Positions 1-10,914 of a stretch of DNA of 59,667 nt are shown in pieces. The stretch spans positions 1 through 59,667 of the forward strand of contig ML978311.1 of NCBI GenBank assembly GCA_010015745.1, in the 5' to 3' direction. Numbering within the stretch: position 1 is the stretch's first letter; every line of letters begins with the position of its first letter. The translations under genes and the position numbers were made by a program. Below the pieces are notes generated by a model, which was given only the letters and a program-made list of their open reading frames with translations, ran no database searches and was not told the origin of the DNA. Source of the DNA: Setomelanomma holmii (Eukaryota > Ascomycota > Dothideomycetes > Pleosporales > Phaeosphaeriaceae).

Positions 1-38
1 CTCGTTGCTCTGCTGTTCTATCTCTTGCTCCCTATTAC

Positions 39-122
39 TCTGCTACTACTGCTTATGCTCGTTATGCTACTGCTACTGCTACTGCTACTGCTACTGTTAC
101 TGCTACTGCTGCTAGTACTACT
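39..122. repeat. CTA/CTG-type simple repeat
   Basis: Low-complexity run built from imperfect TACTGC and GCTACT units. It is open in more than one frame and could be the Ala/Thr-rich tail of something that begins left of the window, but no recognisable domain follows it. The sequence from 123 to 391 holds nothing I can identify. Confidence 0.7.
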
Positions 123-391
123 TCTGTACTTCGGCAGCGAGCGCATAGGCCTCTTCGGGCAAAGAAAAATAGCCTTCGGGCCTAAACAATAGCCGAGGGG
201 GCATTACCGCAGGTGTTCGTTGTGCACAACCCCTGTTAGTTAGCAAGCCACGAAATTGCGATCAGCGTGGGAAAGGGCCCTCGGGGCCATCCTCTCAGGG
301 ATTCATAAGGCATGTGTAGGGAGGAAGGAAATTGCCACGAGTTGGTGGGGCAGTCCGCCGGCTAGCGTGCCTGTGTCGTTTGAGCCCCGCC

Positions 392-1586
392 ATGTACCAA
401 CCTCTTCGCCAACTCGCCTACCCTTCTTGCGCATCGTTATCGCGTCTATCTAGTACTGTCACTGTACATGCAATAATTCCAACATCACTGGATCGCAGCG
501 TCCGAGTGCGAGAAGGCACAAGTGCATCCGCGCCCGTTGTTGCATACTCTCATAACAAGCTCGACGGGATGACGATGGAGTCACTGCACAGCAAGCCGTC
601 GCTTACCAACTATATCGCGTACCGAGATGCACAGAGTGGGCAGAATCGCGTCGGCCACTTTGATCTCGAAAAGGCGTGCGTAAAACCATTAGCCTTCGTG
701 TCAGGAACACCGATAGAGAACTTGTACCAAGTCATTGAAGTTGGCGAATCCAACGTCGTCCCCGACGCAACAAGCGAAACACAGCCCATCTCATCAGTCA
801 AGGTTCTCCCTCCCTTTCCTGCACGAGATGTTCTCTGTGTAGGCAAGAATTACGCTGCTCATGCAAAAGAATTCAACAGTTCTGGATTTGACAGCTCAGA
901 CAAAGTGGACACGCCATCACATCCAGTAATATTCACCAAACGCTATACATCGATCATCGCAGATGGTGAGGAAATCTACCCTCATCCTCAATTCACGAAC
1001 ACGATCGATTATGAAGGCGAGATCGGTGTCGTCATCGGCAAGGTTGCTTTCCGCATTGAAGAGAAGGATGCCATGAATCATGTTTGGGGATTTACCATCA
1101 TCAACGACGTGACGGCCCGCGAGCGACAACGGGACCACAAACAATTCTACATCGGAAAGTCAGCGGATACATTCTGTCCGATGGTACGCGATGTTTATAG
1201 ACACTGGTTGACGTTGCTGATCATCATCTCAGGGCCCAATAGCTGTACCTGCATCGAAGCTTGATGGTGTGCTGCGCGTTCAGACGCATGTCAATGGAGA
1301 ACTCAGACAGGACGCCACCACAGAGGACCTGATATTCTCGATACCTTTCCTTCTCAAGACCATGTCGGAGGGGCAAACGCTCATGCCGGGTGATGTACTT
1401 GCGACCGGAACTCCTGCTGGTGTCGGCATCGGGCGAAAACCGCCTGTCTACCTTCAATCGGGAGACACTGTCACCGTGTCAGTGACTGGATTAGGTTCGT
1501 TGACAAATCGTGTCGCATCTGTAGATGCCACGAATCCAACAATGGCCAAGTTCGCCGGTCGAACTTCCTTGCTCGAAAGTCTTTGA
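392..1586 (+). CDS. Fumarylacetoacetate hydrolase family protein (FAHD1/acylpyruvase type)
   Basis: Two exons, 392-1183 and 1233-1586, around a 49-base GT-AG intron; splicing joins TFCPM to GPIAVPASKLDG in frame. The FAH fold begins near LCVGKNYAAHAKEF. The metal-binding stretch DYEGEIGVVIG and the TGTPAGVGIG loop near the C terminus are intact, so an active Mg-dependent acylpyruvate or oxaloacetate hydrolase is likely by family knowledge. Two starts are possible. The ATG at 392 gives 381 residues with an N terminus rich in Ser, Arg and Leu that resembles a mitochondrial presequence; the ATG at 569 gives 322 residues beginning MTMESLHSKPS. FAHD1 relatives can be mitochondrial, which mildly favours 392. 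The exact substrate is not decided by sequence. An in-frame ATG at 332 also exists but adds nothing recognisable. Confidence 0.85.
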
Positions 1587-1991
1587 AAACGTGGGTCACC
1601 GACACTTGAGTGCGCGAAGACATGTAAGGCGTCCCAAGTGCACTCGGAAGCCCCATGTCATGTTCCAACATCTCAAGACTTCGCTAGACCTCGACCTATG
1701 CCAGAGGCTATCGCAGTAGGACCTACCTTTGGTCGCTTCAGCGTGAATCATCATAGAAAAGGCTAGCTAGGCCGTGACGGTTTCTGATTGGCTGACATCA
1801 GCCCTGGGAAGCACTACTTCCCAGTCTGGTCGTGTGGCAAAGAGGCGCAGTCATTGTCGCGCTTGGTCATCTGTAGCGCAATCGAACGAAACAGGCCCCA
1901 CTCAACTGAACCCACATGCGCGACGGTAAATCTTCTCCCTCAGTTTCTCTTGCATGCTGTTCGCAGCTCACCACATCCTCTTTGTGCACAG
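1587..1991. other. No gene recognised
   Basis: Intergenic between the FAH-family gene and a HET relic. Short open frames only, with no family resemblance. Confidence 0.5.
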
Positions 1992-2132
1992 ATGGAGATG
2001 CTCAAGGCTTACAAGTACAAAGCCCTGGGTGATCCGGACCATGAGATCAGGCTGGTAGTACTTCAACCGGGGACTTTCGAGGATCCTTTACACATCAGCT
2101 TCAACAGCACACAACTTGAATTGTGCTATTAG
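1992..2132 (+). pseudogene. HET (heterokaryon incompatibility) protein, N-terminal fragment
   Basis: From the ATG at 1992 the frame reads MEMLKAYKYKALGDPDHEIR and continues LVVLQPGTFEDPLHISFN before a stop at 2130-2132. This is the usual opening of HET-domain proteins (an aromatic Y-x-Y-x-x-L segment, then D-x-EIRL and a PG-x-x-x-DP strand) that precedes the EALSYxWG motif. That motif and the rest of the domain (normally hundreds of residues) are absent; the sequence after 2132 is broken in all frames. I read it as a truncated relic of a self/non-self recognition gene. Only about 45 residues support the call. Confidence 0.45.
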
Positions 2133-2716
2133 ATTACATAGTTCACGTCTTCATGAGCGACATGGCTCACGAATCTCCTCACATTCAGGTTCCACTGGAT
2201 TCATTGCGCGCTGCCGGCGTACGGCTGCGGGAATTCATACTTGCATGACGGATGATCAGTGGGGTTTTGCGCCTGTACATTATATACTCAAGACACCCGG
2301 CAAACGAGGATGAAATATTCCTATCACGTAACACATTATATCACCTAGGTAGAGATGCGATTGTACTGGTGCGTACTCAGACGCCACGAAACCGCTTGCG
2401 ACAACTTTACCTTCAAGGAGGGGCACTCTCGCCAAGCTATGTTTAGTCTGAGTCTACTGTAAGCGGCACGTCGTTCTGCAACCTATGATACAATCACGTA
2501 AAGGCATCAGTACTGTGTGGCGACGCACCCTGCAATCTTCTGACTTTCTAACACGTCCATACCATCACCAATGCAATTTTCGCGTGTCGATGGGTCTTCT
2601 GGCGAGTTTTGATCAGAGGAACTCGAATTATCACAATACAACTATGCATACTCAACGCTTGAATAGACAGTGTGGCCATGCATCGAAACTTCTACTCAGT
2701 GAAGTACTCCTTCCTG
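2133..2716. other. No gene recognised
   Basis: Probably decayed sequence between the HET fragment and the 3' end of pseudogene copy A. Frames are short and unrelated to anything I know. Confidence 0.4.
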
Positions 2717-3591
2717 TCACGACGCCCATTGCCGATCTGACCCAGCGACTTCCGCCCTTAATTTCTCATTCACGTCCTGAGTTTCCTCAGCCTCTTCAAC
2801 TGCTGCATGAGGCGTGGGTTTCTCCACGTACTGCTTCCATACCTTATCCAGTAGCTGAGCCAACAATTCATCGAAGAATTTCCAAGTCACTGGTACCTCA
2901 CCGGCCTTTCAGACATGCAAGCCGGCATCACGGCGATCATAAAGGCTTGGGTCCCAGTACTCGTCGTACTCCTCTGGACGCTGATCTTCATGCAACTTAA
3001 CAGATTCGAGCCGTGTGACATTGTCTACCTTCTTCTTTAACGCCTTGATCGAGAGGCTGTAGGAACCTTTGCGCATCTCGCCGAGGCCGACAAAGCGACC
3101 GGATGTATCGGTGACGGAGACGTACGCACGCTTGAGTACGCCGTGGTTGAAGACGACCGCAGCGTTCATGGTGCAGCGATCGAATAGGTCGCGATCGCCG
3201 TATACACCGCCGGACTGTTCAATCTTCGAGGTCGAGACTTCGAGAGCAGCTGTGTCCGAGCCATCAGTGGGAATGATGCCGGTCGTATCCAGATCGATAG
3301 TCAGATTCTGCTTGCCACCGACGCGTCGCGGACGTGCAATCGCAGCAAACGAGTCTGACGCCTCCAGCTCCCAAGGCTCAGTTAGGGTCTTGAAGCCCCA
3401 GGCAGACAGCTGTGTGAGCTGTAGACGATAGCACTCGCCCAGATCGTTGTCTAGCGGATCCTTGAGCATTATCGCTTGCTTCTCGATGAAGGTCTGTCGC
3501 GGAAACAAGGAGTATGCTTTGTTCGACGTGATGTTGAGGGTTCTTTGGCGGTCGCGTTGTTGAGGAGCGATTCGAGGCGCGTACTATAATG

Positions 3592-3728
3592 TGTAACGGT
3601 TTGGGCCTTGCCCAGATCTACTCTAGTACAAGTTGGGATAGCTCATGTGCGGCAGTCTATATATGTAGCTCCGCCCACCTCAGATAGTTAATTCAGCGCA
3701 GTCCCTCCCCTCCTTTTGTACCGTTACA
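3592..3728. mobile_element. 137-base miniature inverted-repeat element inside copy A
   Basis: Starts TGTAACGGT and ends with its reverse complement ACCGTTACA, giving 9-base perfect terminal inverted repeats. TAATG is present directly on both sides (3587-3591 and 3729-3733), which fits a 5-base target-site duplication. No coding capacity. It sits in the middle of F-box-like copy A. The superfamily is not clear from so short a repeat. Confidence 0.65.
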
Positions 3729-3930
3729 TAATGCCCTGCTCATGTCCATTCTTTCGAAATAAGTGGACTGGTAGGTCCTCGGTAGCTGGTGCTACTTCAT
3801 ACCATCCTTCGTTCATGATGAAATCGACGAGATCATTCAGACCTTTCGTCTTCTTGCCCGGCACGTAACGGACGTAGAGATGTAACCGGTTTGACCGAAA
3901 TGCTCGGTTTCCAGCGAGGACGAAGGCGAG

Positions 3931-3952
3931 TGTTCCGCCTATGTTCCGCCTA
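3931..3952. repeat. 11-base tandem duplication (frameshift in copy A)
   Basis: TGTTCCGCCTA occurs twice in direct succession (3931-3941, 3942-3952). The second copy creates a TAG at 3941-3939 on the minus strand and shifts the frame. With one copy the family reading frame runs through. Confidence 0.85.
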
Positions 3953-4184
3953 TGAGGGTCCCGGTCTCGGCCTGTACGCGGCGAAACCCCTTTATATCTT
4001 CGAAGAACAACTTCAATGTCGAATCGATGTTGTGCACCGTGGAGGCTGCCATTCCATCGAGCAGTGAGTTGCGGACGGCTGTAGAGACGAATTGTAGAGC
4101 ATGAGAGTCGGCAGGATCCAAGTACTTGAGAAGCTAGTCCTGGACGGGAGCCAGCGAGGATGAAAGAAGATGCGCAAAATCCAT

Positions 4185-4911
4185 ACCTGCTGACTTTGCT
4201 GTGATCAGGTATAGACCTTCCACGAGAATGGTTTCTTGAATAGGTTGGATGACTGTCGAAATCATAAAGGATCGAGCGTATGACGGGAAATCGTGAGAGC
4301 GAACAATGGGGTTGGATTTGTTTATGTACCGACAGTTCCGCAGCTGTGGTGTTACCGCACTATGGTCACTATATGCGCAGGTCTATCGAGTGAAGAGTCG
4401 ATGTAGCCGACCTGACGTGTGCCTTTGAAAGCAGGCAAGCCCGCTGCCATCTTGCTGTCCAATGCGGACGTCTTGGGACCATCACTCCTTCTTTCGAATG
4501 TCGAGCATGCGAGCATGCGTACGCAATAGATCAATGTCAAGGACGACACCCGTCCGATTCCATTGTAATTTTATCAATTACCAATGAGCCCGAAATCTCT
4601 TCTACTAACCTAACTTTTCAATTCTGACTTAGCTAAATCGTTGAGCGCCCTGAGAGATCTCGAATAGTCAGCGGTTTCTTGCGACAGCAGCAATGCAATT
4701 GAAGAGTCTCATATTACGTTCCGCTTCGAGAATGCCGGGCTACCTCCATCTGAAGCGTTGAGCTCTACTGATGTTTCTTCTGTGGGACTTCGTCACTCGT
4801 ATGAACGCGCAAATAGGCAGGAGGAATGTACTCGCGTGGTTACATTCACGTCCTCGGAAAGATCGCCTCGATGTCGATAAATGCGCGACACCACGTGTGC
4901 AATAGTTAAGC
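4185..4911. other. No gene recognised
   Basis: Upstream side of copy A on the minus strand. Only short unrelated frames; probably promoter plus decayed sequence. Confidence 0.4.
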
Positions 4912-5090
4912 CTGGTCGCCACAGTCCGCAACAAGCAAGTCAACCCGTTCACCTTCAGAGACTCACTTACCTATCTAGGTAGGAATTAAACTTCTATAGG
5001 CAACTACTAGGCTCAAATAGGCAATCAATCAAGTCAAGCCAGACCTTCTGAGCCCCACTTAATTGCTCGTTACGGAGTCTACTGGTTGCG
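4912..5090 (-). mobile_element. 161-base Mutator-like miniature element, copy 1 (with flanking duplication)
   Basis: Element 4921-5081, an inverted near-identical copy of the element at 13528-13688 and exactly the same length. Termini read ACAGTCCGCAACAAGCAA at the left and the reverse complement of TAGACTCCGTAACGAGCAA at the right. The flanking 9-mers CTGGTCGCC (4912-4920) and CTGGTTGCG (5082-5090) match at seven of nine positions, an aged 9-base target duplication. A 9-base duplication with inverted repeats is typical of Mutator-like elements. It is non-coding, so mobilisation would need a transposase elsewhere. Confidence 0.75.
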
Positions 5091-5545
5091 ACCCGTCAAG
5101 TGACTCTCCATGTCGCAGATCTGCTATGCAGGATGAAAGTGTCAATAAGATATGCTGGGCTCGAGATGACACCTGTCAATCTTCGCGGCGTCATGCGTTA
5201 GCAGCCTCGAAACACATGTCTTTGTTCTCCTCCTGCATGTCGCACAATGTGGCGCTGTGCACCGACCCCGTCATTGTTCTCAGGCCAGGTGAATGGGAGG
5301 TTCGCGAAGTGAAGAGGCAAAGGCCAACAATGAACAAAGAATACCAGCCACTGATATTGTTGGCTCACCATGGATCTGGAGAACTCACACTCATCGCAGG
5401 AGTCGCGCACAGTATTGTGAACCAAGATGACGACCAAGATCTTCTTCCTCTCATAGCCTTCGAGTCAACCCTTTGATTATCTCATACGTGCGTTGCGATA
5501 TTGCAAGACCAACAAACACACCGGCAACAAACGAACGCGACAGCA
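5091..5545. other. No gene recognised
   Basis: Contains a 137-codon open frame (5063-5476, plus strand) without family resemblance, overlapping the miniature element; I do not regard it as a gene. The 3' part is presumably the promoter of the next gene. Confidence 0.4.
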
Positions 5546-6145
5546 ATGCAGGGCTATTTCCTCGCACGCCCCGTCGCCATCAAGCCCAGCAAATTTCATG
5601 CAATCGCGCAGGACGCTGTACGCCTGGCAAAGCATGAGCGCAATTCATCTCCGGAGTCCATGTCCTCGACCCGGAGCTTTCTTCGCCCGGAAATCATAAC
5701 GCCTCCCAGCAGCCGCACAGTGAGCTTCTCACACTGGACGCGCTTCAACACTTCACCTATCAGCACACCGACAGGCGAGCTCAAAGCATCAGTTCTCTGC
5801 GAAGCAAGCGAAATTACACCAGATTATGACCCTCCAGTAAGCGAATGGACATTCCTTGGAGCCAACCAACCGGTCTTCGAGTACCAGCCAGGTGTGAAGA
5901 AGAGCGCGCAACGAAGACAAAAGAGCCCTAGTAGCTGGACTGCCATGTCTTCCCAAGATGAAGCCATCACTTTCGAGAAGGAGCCCATCAAGCGAGTCAG
6001 CACCTCTTCACAGCTTACGGCTTCTCTGAGAAGCTCATCCCTTGGTAGTAACCCGGAAGCGAACAAATTCGGCCTGAGTGGAACGACCTGTGAGGAGCTG
6101 CCTTCAGCATTTGACAGCGACAGCGAGGGGGAAGACAGCGAGTAG
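5546..6145 (+). CDS. Hypothetical protein, Ser-rich with acidic C terminus
   Basis: Single exon, 199 residues from the ATG at 5546 (MQGYFLARPV); an in-frame ATG at 5501 would add 15 Gln/Thr-rich residues. No known domain seen. The composition is Ser/Pro/Thr-rich, with a short aromatic segment VSEWTFLGANQPVFEYQPG in the middle and an acidic end, DSDSEGEDSE. No signal peptide or membrane segment. Likely a cytosolic or nuclear protein with much disorder. Codon usage and the clean open frame support a real gene, but the function is unknown. Confidence 0.6.
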   Translation: MQGYFLARPVAIKPSKFHAIAQDAVRLAKHERNSSPESMSSTRSFLRPEIITPPSSRTVSFSHWTRFNTSPISTPTGELKASVLCEASEITPDYDPPVSEWTFLGANQPVFEYQPGVKKSAQRRQKSPSSWTAMSSQDEAITFEKEPIKRVSTSSQLTASLRSSSLGSNPEANKFGLSGTTCEELPSAFDSDSEGEDSE

Positions 6146-6374
6146 GTAACGGCAGTTTCGGGGCTCTTGAGTACTTGAGGGCGTACAGGAGGTCGCATGA
6201 GGCAGCTTTCTGAGACTCGAAAGCATCGTGGAGGTAGACGGTCATGGTGGAGAGGAAATCAAGCCTGAATGACGCAAGACCGCAAGCTGGTCCAAGCTTC
6301 CAAACTTATGATCATGACGAACATCAACTCATTGCATAGCGAATTCAAACGCATTTGACACCACACCACACATA

Positions 6375-7136
6375 ATGGAGCGAAACATCATAAGTTGTAC
6401 GCGAAGTCTTTCGAGATCCCTAGAATCAATCTCATGGCGCCCAATTGTCCCTGTCATGTCATTACGAACACCACCAACTCAAACACGCATACTATTATTC
6501 AGAGCTTCAACACGATGTCTACACACCTCTCTACCAGTCTTTATGCAGTCAAAACCACCAAAGACACGTGATCGCGGCCCGAAGAGTAACGAAGACACCC
6601 AAACCGACTTCAGAGAGCTAGACGTACTGCGCAATACAGTCGCACCTGCTACTTCAATCGATGCTTGCACCCACGACGGCTTTGCTCTCAACAACCAAGT
6701 GCGCATAGGTGGAAGCGGCCTGTTACTGATAGGAGGAGAGGCGTTCAGATGGTGGCCATGGGTGAAAGAGGGGAGCTTGGATTCAAGAGGCAACATGACT
6801 GGGAGGTTGTTGAACAGCAAGGGACAATGGGAGGTACAGCCAGAGAGCTGGGGAGTGTTGGAGCTGGTATACCCAAAGCCCGGTGAGCACATAATTCTGC
6901 CTCATATGCGCCAGAACTGCAGCTGACGCGGTCTAGATCTGCTCATTATCGGTACTGGACCGAACGTTACACCCATCGCGCCCGCCGTCCGCAAATACCT
7001 CAACGCCCTTGGCATGCGGCTCGAGATACAAGACACCAGAAATGCGGCGGCGCAATTCAATCTGCTGGCGACGGAACGTGGCGTGGGCCAAGTCGCGGCG
7101 GCACTGATACCCATCGGCTGGAGAGAAGGTCGGTGA
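6375..7136 (+). CDS. NADH dehydrogenase (complex I) assembly factor 3, Mth938-domain protein
   Basis: Two exons, 6375-6882 and 6937-7136, with a 54-base GT-AG intron; the split codon is Asp in KPDLLIIGTG. The product has 235 residues. The Mth938/DUF498 domain covers the C-terminal two thirds: NNQVRIGGSGLLLIGGEAFRWW-type strands, DLLIIGTGPN, then MRLEIQDTRNAAAQFNLLA and VAAALIPIGW, which are hallmarks of NDUFAF3 orthologues. The first ~55 residues are rich in Arg, Ser and Thr with almost no acidic residues, as expected for a mitochondrial presequence. By family knowledge it helps assemble the early peripheral arm of respiratory complex I in the mitochondrion. Length and domain are typical. Confidence 0.88.
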
Positions 7137-7518
7137 TAGGTGAGTCGCGCGTCTTCACAAGGAACGGCTATGCGGCAAGACGTACTGTATATCATAAATT
7201 CGACACTATGTATACTCTTCCATGTCCCCATATTTCCTCGTCATTGTGTAATTATGCCAATTGGCACTTTCTGTGGTGTCTCGCATCGTCGTTTGTCCCG
7301 TCCGCGCCAGCATCACTCGAGCCTTCCCCACTAACAAACCCAGAGCAAACCAGAACCTCCAAACTGTCTACGCAAGGCTCCACTTCATGCGACACATTCT
7401 TACCCACCCAACCGTGGGCACGCGCACATTGTCCTCCATATAACCGAACAAGCTGCGACGCACGTTACCCGCTCTCTGGACCCTCTTAACACGCTCCTTC
7501 ACACGCGTCGCAAGTGTC
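7137..7518. other. No gene recognised
   Basis: Intergenic between two plus-strand genes. No RNA gene or repeat seen. Confidence 0.5.
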
Positions 7519-9484
7519 ATGACATACGAGAGCCTGAGATTTGTATTTGGACCTCGCCCACCTCATGCTGACGAAGATGCCGCCCGAACGCCGCTCATGT
7601 CTTACCATGGTGATCTTCCTAATCCCGGCGCGACATGGGATCCTGCTGAGGATCCTCTCCTCAATGTGGGCTCGAAACAAACTGTCGATGATGACGATTC
7701 TAACCCCGACTGTATCGATGTCCTTCCTCGCGCACCTTCAAACGGTAGTATGCAAGGACGTAATCCTCTGAGTACTAGCGAACAGACGTCAACAGAGGGG
7801 CCGCAGCAAGGCATCGGTTGGCCATGTGGGCGCCTCAACTTGAATGACCCAAACACACTGGGCGGTGATGGCACCAAAGACCTGCAGGATGATTCAAACT
7901 TACCAGATAATGCTATCGCGGGATCGAATACACGCCACCGCGTGGGAGAAACGACGGGCGAGAGCGAGCGAGAGACTCTGCAGCAGGACCTTGACGAGCC
8001 ATTTCTTGCGCTTGGAGGGGCCGACGAAAATGAGATTGGTCGCCTTCTTGAGCCCATGCAGCGACAGCTGGATATTTTACGCACCACCAGCCCCGAGAGC
8101 TTACCACCATACAATCTCCATGTGCGCTCTAGGAGTCATGCGCAGGTTTTGAGATGGCGGTTGACAGAAATTGCAAAATTTCTTAGGAATCACTTCGAAC
8201 AGAACGTCCCGGATAATGCACGCGGGCGCTTGGAGCTACGAGTTTAGTAAGTCGACCACCACATGTCTGCAAGACTCAGTTGACACCTATGCCACATTGT
8301 TTCGTTTGGACTGATTGATCTGTGACAGCCGCTTCATTGCAGCCCACCATTGGCCTCTTCCTCTGACACCGACAACACATCTGAACATTCAATATGCTGT
8401 CCATAATATCAGGTTTCGCTCACTGCCGATTGAACTCCTAGAAGATGAACAGGCTGCGCGTCGGGAGTGGGCAGAGGAATCGCGGCAAACACGACGAATA
8501 GGCTTTGGCGATCCGGCTGCCCTTCGACGACACATTGCTGCCACAAAAAGCGCAAACGCAGGAGAAACAGTCCGCGCTGGGAGCACCAAGGCTGATGCAG
8601 AGCTTGCAAGGGCTCTGGACCAACAAGAGCGAGAAGAGGCTGAAGCGAGAGACCGAGCCGCAGCACAAAAATTAGCAGATGAAGACGCGAGCATGGAGTG
8701 GCAACAGTCGTCAATGAATGATTCGCGCGGGTCGCGCAACGTCGCTTTAAGTTCTTTCACTGAAGTTGCGCCGTCTGCACCAGAGGAGTCCTTGAGATTG
8801 CTCCGTAAACATGGGTACCAAAGTCCAATAGCCAATATTAATCGTGGCGATTTGGATGACGACGATGATCCGTTGATCCGCCTAGCAAGAAGCGCCGTTC
8901 AGGAAACTGAAGGTTCGCCGGTTTTCACGATGAGCGAGGATATGGAAGCAGAGCGCAAGGATCTCGAAGAGCGACAGCGAGGAACGCAAGACGGCGATGA
9001 CGATGATCTTCCAGAACTTAAACCTTACGGGTACAACCCAGGCGCCATCTCGTCGATGGCTCCTCGTGTCTCTAGAAGGGATGCATCTCCGCCCCCAGCG
9101 TTTCCAGTTGCAGGGAGGCAGACATTTGACGACGAGTGTGCTTCATCTCCTGACCTTGTTGTCTCCGACAGGCCCGATTTACCAACCACAACGTCAGCCG
9201 AACAGCTGGCTCTCGACGAGGAAATGGCGCGACGTCTCCAGCAAGAAATGGACAAGGAACAATTCGGGCATGCAGAGTGGAACAAAAGGCATCATGAGGG
9301 CAGTGAGCTCCGTACAGCGCAGCGTCTCAGCACGAGGTCGCAGCGTCTCGGGACTGTCACAGAGCAACGAGATGTCGAAACCGACAGTGGTCTGGCGGAC
9401 TTGAAGAGGTTCCAGCGAGAGGATGAGAAGCGATTTAAGAAAGGCCACTTCGATAAGGATGACAATGACGACATGCCGCAGTAG
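7519..9484 (+). CDS. Hypothetical acidic protein with coiled-coil segments
   Basis: Two exons, 7519-8246 and 8329-9484, with an 82-base GT-AG intron splitting a Tyr codon (ELRV-Y-RFIAAHHW). The product has about 627 residues. The first ~190 residues are Asp/Gly/Ser/Pro-rich and probably disordered. An ordered helix-rich piece follows around residues 180-240 (RRLLEPMQRQLD-like, then VLRWRLTEIAKFLRNHF). The second half contains two charged helices, ADAELARALDQQEREEAEA and LDEEMARRLQQEMDKEQ, which resemble ubiquitin-interacting motifs but lack the usual conserved Ser, so I do not claim that function. It ends with Lys/Asp-rich sequence. Unknown family, probably conserved among related fungi. Confidence 0.7.
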
Positions 9485-9570
9485 GTCCCAGTAGGGTAAG
9501 AGAAGTAGGCGGACCGAATTTGACATTCGTTCAAGAATTGAAGACTATTCTACATGTGGTTCCTTTCAAG

Positions 9571-10914
9571 TTATATCAAACCCCTACATTCACGAACCCC
9601 TGCGCCACATTCACTGTACAAGCGCTCTAGTTGCCCATTCTTGCCAAACTGACTCCACATGTCGTCCAAAATTTCTCGAATCTCCTCATCATAGTACTTC
9701 CATTCCGCAGGCGGCGTCAACACCTCACGCACATCCTCTCCAGCCATTGCCAGCGCACAAATCTCATCATAGTTCTCAGGCCGCTCATGCTCGGGGATCT
9801 CGCCCAACTCTTTCAACGTCCATTCGCCCAGGTCGTCGAAAAGCTTGGTACACGCCTGATGTAGGGCTGGGTATTGGCCCGGTTGGCTCTCATCCCAGGC
9901 CAAAGTGACGTATTGATACCTGAGGATGGGATGTTGTAGGACAGCCAGGTCGACTTCGAATGTTGGCACGAGTCCTGCAGAGATGGAGTTGCGAAGTCAG
10001 TGTATGTCTCAGATACAGTTCGTACACGGATTACTTACCTCGAGTGAAGTGCAATGCTTCGGAGCGACGGTGGAGTTGGAACATCGCTGATTCGACGATT
10101 GTGTCGGGTGTGACTGGTGCGGTGACGCCGTCAATGTCCAGGTCGATTATCCAGGTGTGCTTGTCGCCTACGTGTCGTGGTCGGGTGATTATCTCGGCGT
10201 CTTTGCCATTATATGCCTCGAGGTCGTCGACGGTGCCGTAGGTGGTGTCGTTCCAGAGAGTCAAGTTCTCACAATTCCCGCCGCGTGTGACGTAGCTTTT
10301 GCCCTTGACCCAATTACTGTAGGGGAACAAAGAGTACGCTCTGCTCCAGGATATGAAGTTGAGCTGGGCAGTGGTCAAGGTCTCGTCCAAGCACCGTGCT
10401 ACCTGAGGGTTTGGGTCAAAGAAATGAAGCAGTTCAATCCGGAGATCGATGTTGAACGGAGACCTGATAATTCCGTTCGCCCGCTTCTAAAAGTTGGCAG
10501 AGTCGTCGCCAATTTCGGGATGCAGACCCCGCTCAAAGGGGTTGTATCGCTCGTAGCCTTCGGATTCGATGTATGCAGCCAATAGTGCTACCTAGTCAAC
10601 AGCCACAAAGACCTGAGGCTGCGTTCCAAATATGGTCCCGCATTCCCTTCGAGCAAAGGACTCCTGGGAGAAAGTAATTCTGGATCAGGGCTTCACACTG
10701 TCCCTGTATAAATCGAAATTTGCGAGGATTTTGGAAATACAATTGTAGACGTTTGTTGATGTTGTAAGCTGTAGCGCGCATCGTGGGCCACAAGCAGCCA
10801 AATGCTTTGCATGCACGGGTGAGAGCCGCGATCTCGCCAACTCCCAGGCATGAGAGTAGGCAGATCTGTATGGGCGCATAAACGAGAGCTGAGGAGGTCG
10901 ATGAGTGATACCAT
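9571..10914 (-). pseudogene. F-box-like family, copy B (inactivated)
   Basis: Minus strand from ATG 10914: MVSLIDLLSSRLCAHT, then a one-base shift into the F-box-like segment ICLLSCLGVGEIAALTRACK and NPRKFRFIQGQCEALI. A further frame change and two TAG codons follow, one just before VALLAAYIESEGYERYN and one at 10489-10487 before KRANGIIRSPFNIDLR. From there the frame is clean: TTAQLNFISWSRAYSLFPYS, the core RPRHVGDKHTWIIDLDIDG, a 64-base GT-AG intron (9975-10038, GTAAGT...CTGCAG), and the C-terminal region with RPENYDEI and EWKYYDEEIREILDDMW, stop at 9571. The intact intron and long 3' frame suggest recent loss of function. It lies head to head with copy C. Confidence 0.75.

Larger units (their letters stand above)
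2717..4184 (-). pseudogene. F-box-like family, copy A (inactivated)
   Basis: Member of a family with six copies in this window. On the minus strand the ATG at 4184 opens MDFAHLLSSSLAPVQD, then meets TAG at codon 17 (4136-4134). The F-box-like segment resumes with LDPADSHALQF and FFEDIKGFRRVQAETGTL. An 11-base tandem duplication at 3931-3952 shifts the frame; without it the reading passes into AFVLAGNRAFRSNRLHLY. A small inverted-repeat element (3592-3728) interrupts the middle. The C-terminal part follows: SNKAYSLFPRQ, the family core RPRRVGGKQNLTIDLDTTG, and a TGA at 2911-2909 where the frame otherwise continues KAGEVPVTWKFFDELLAQLL to TGA at 2719-2717. Function unknown; the F-box relation is inferred from the N-terminal pattern. 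It cannot make a full protein. Confidence 0.75.
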
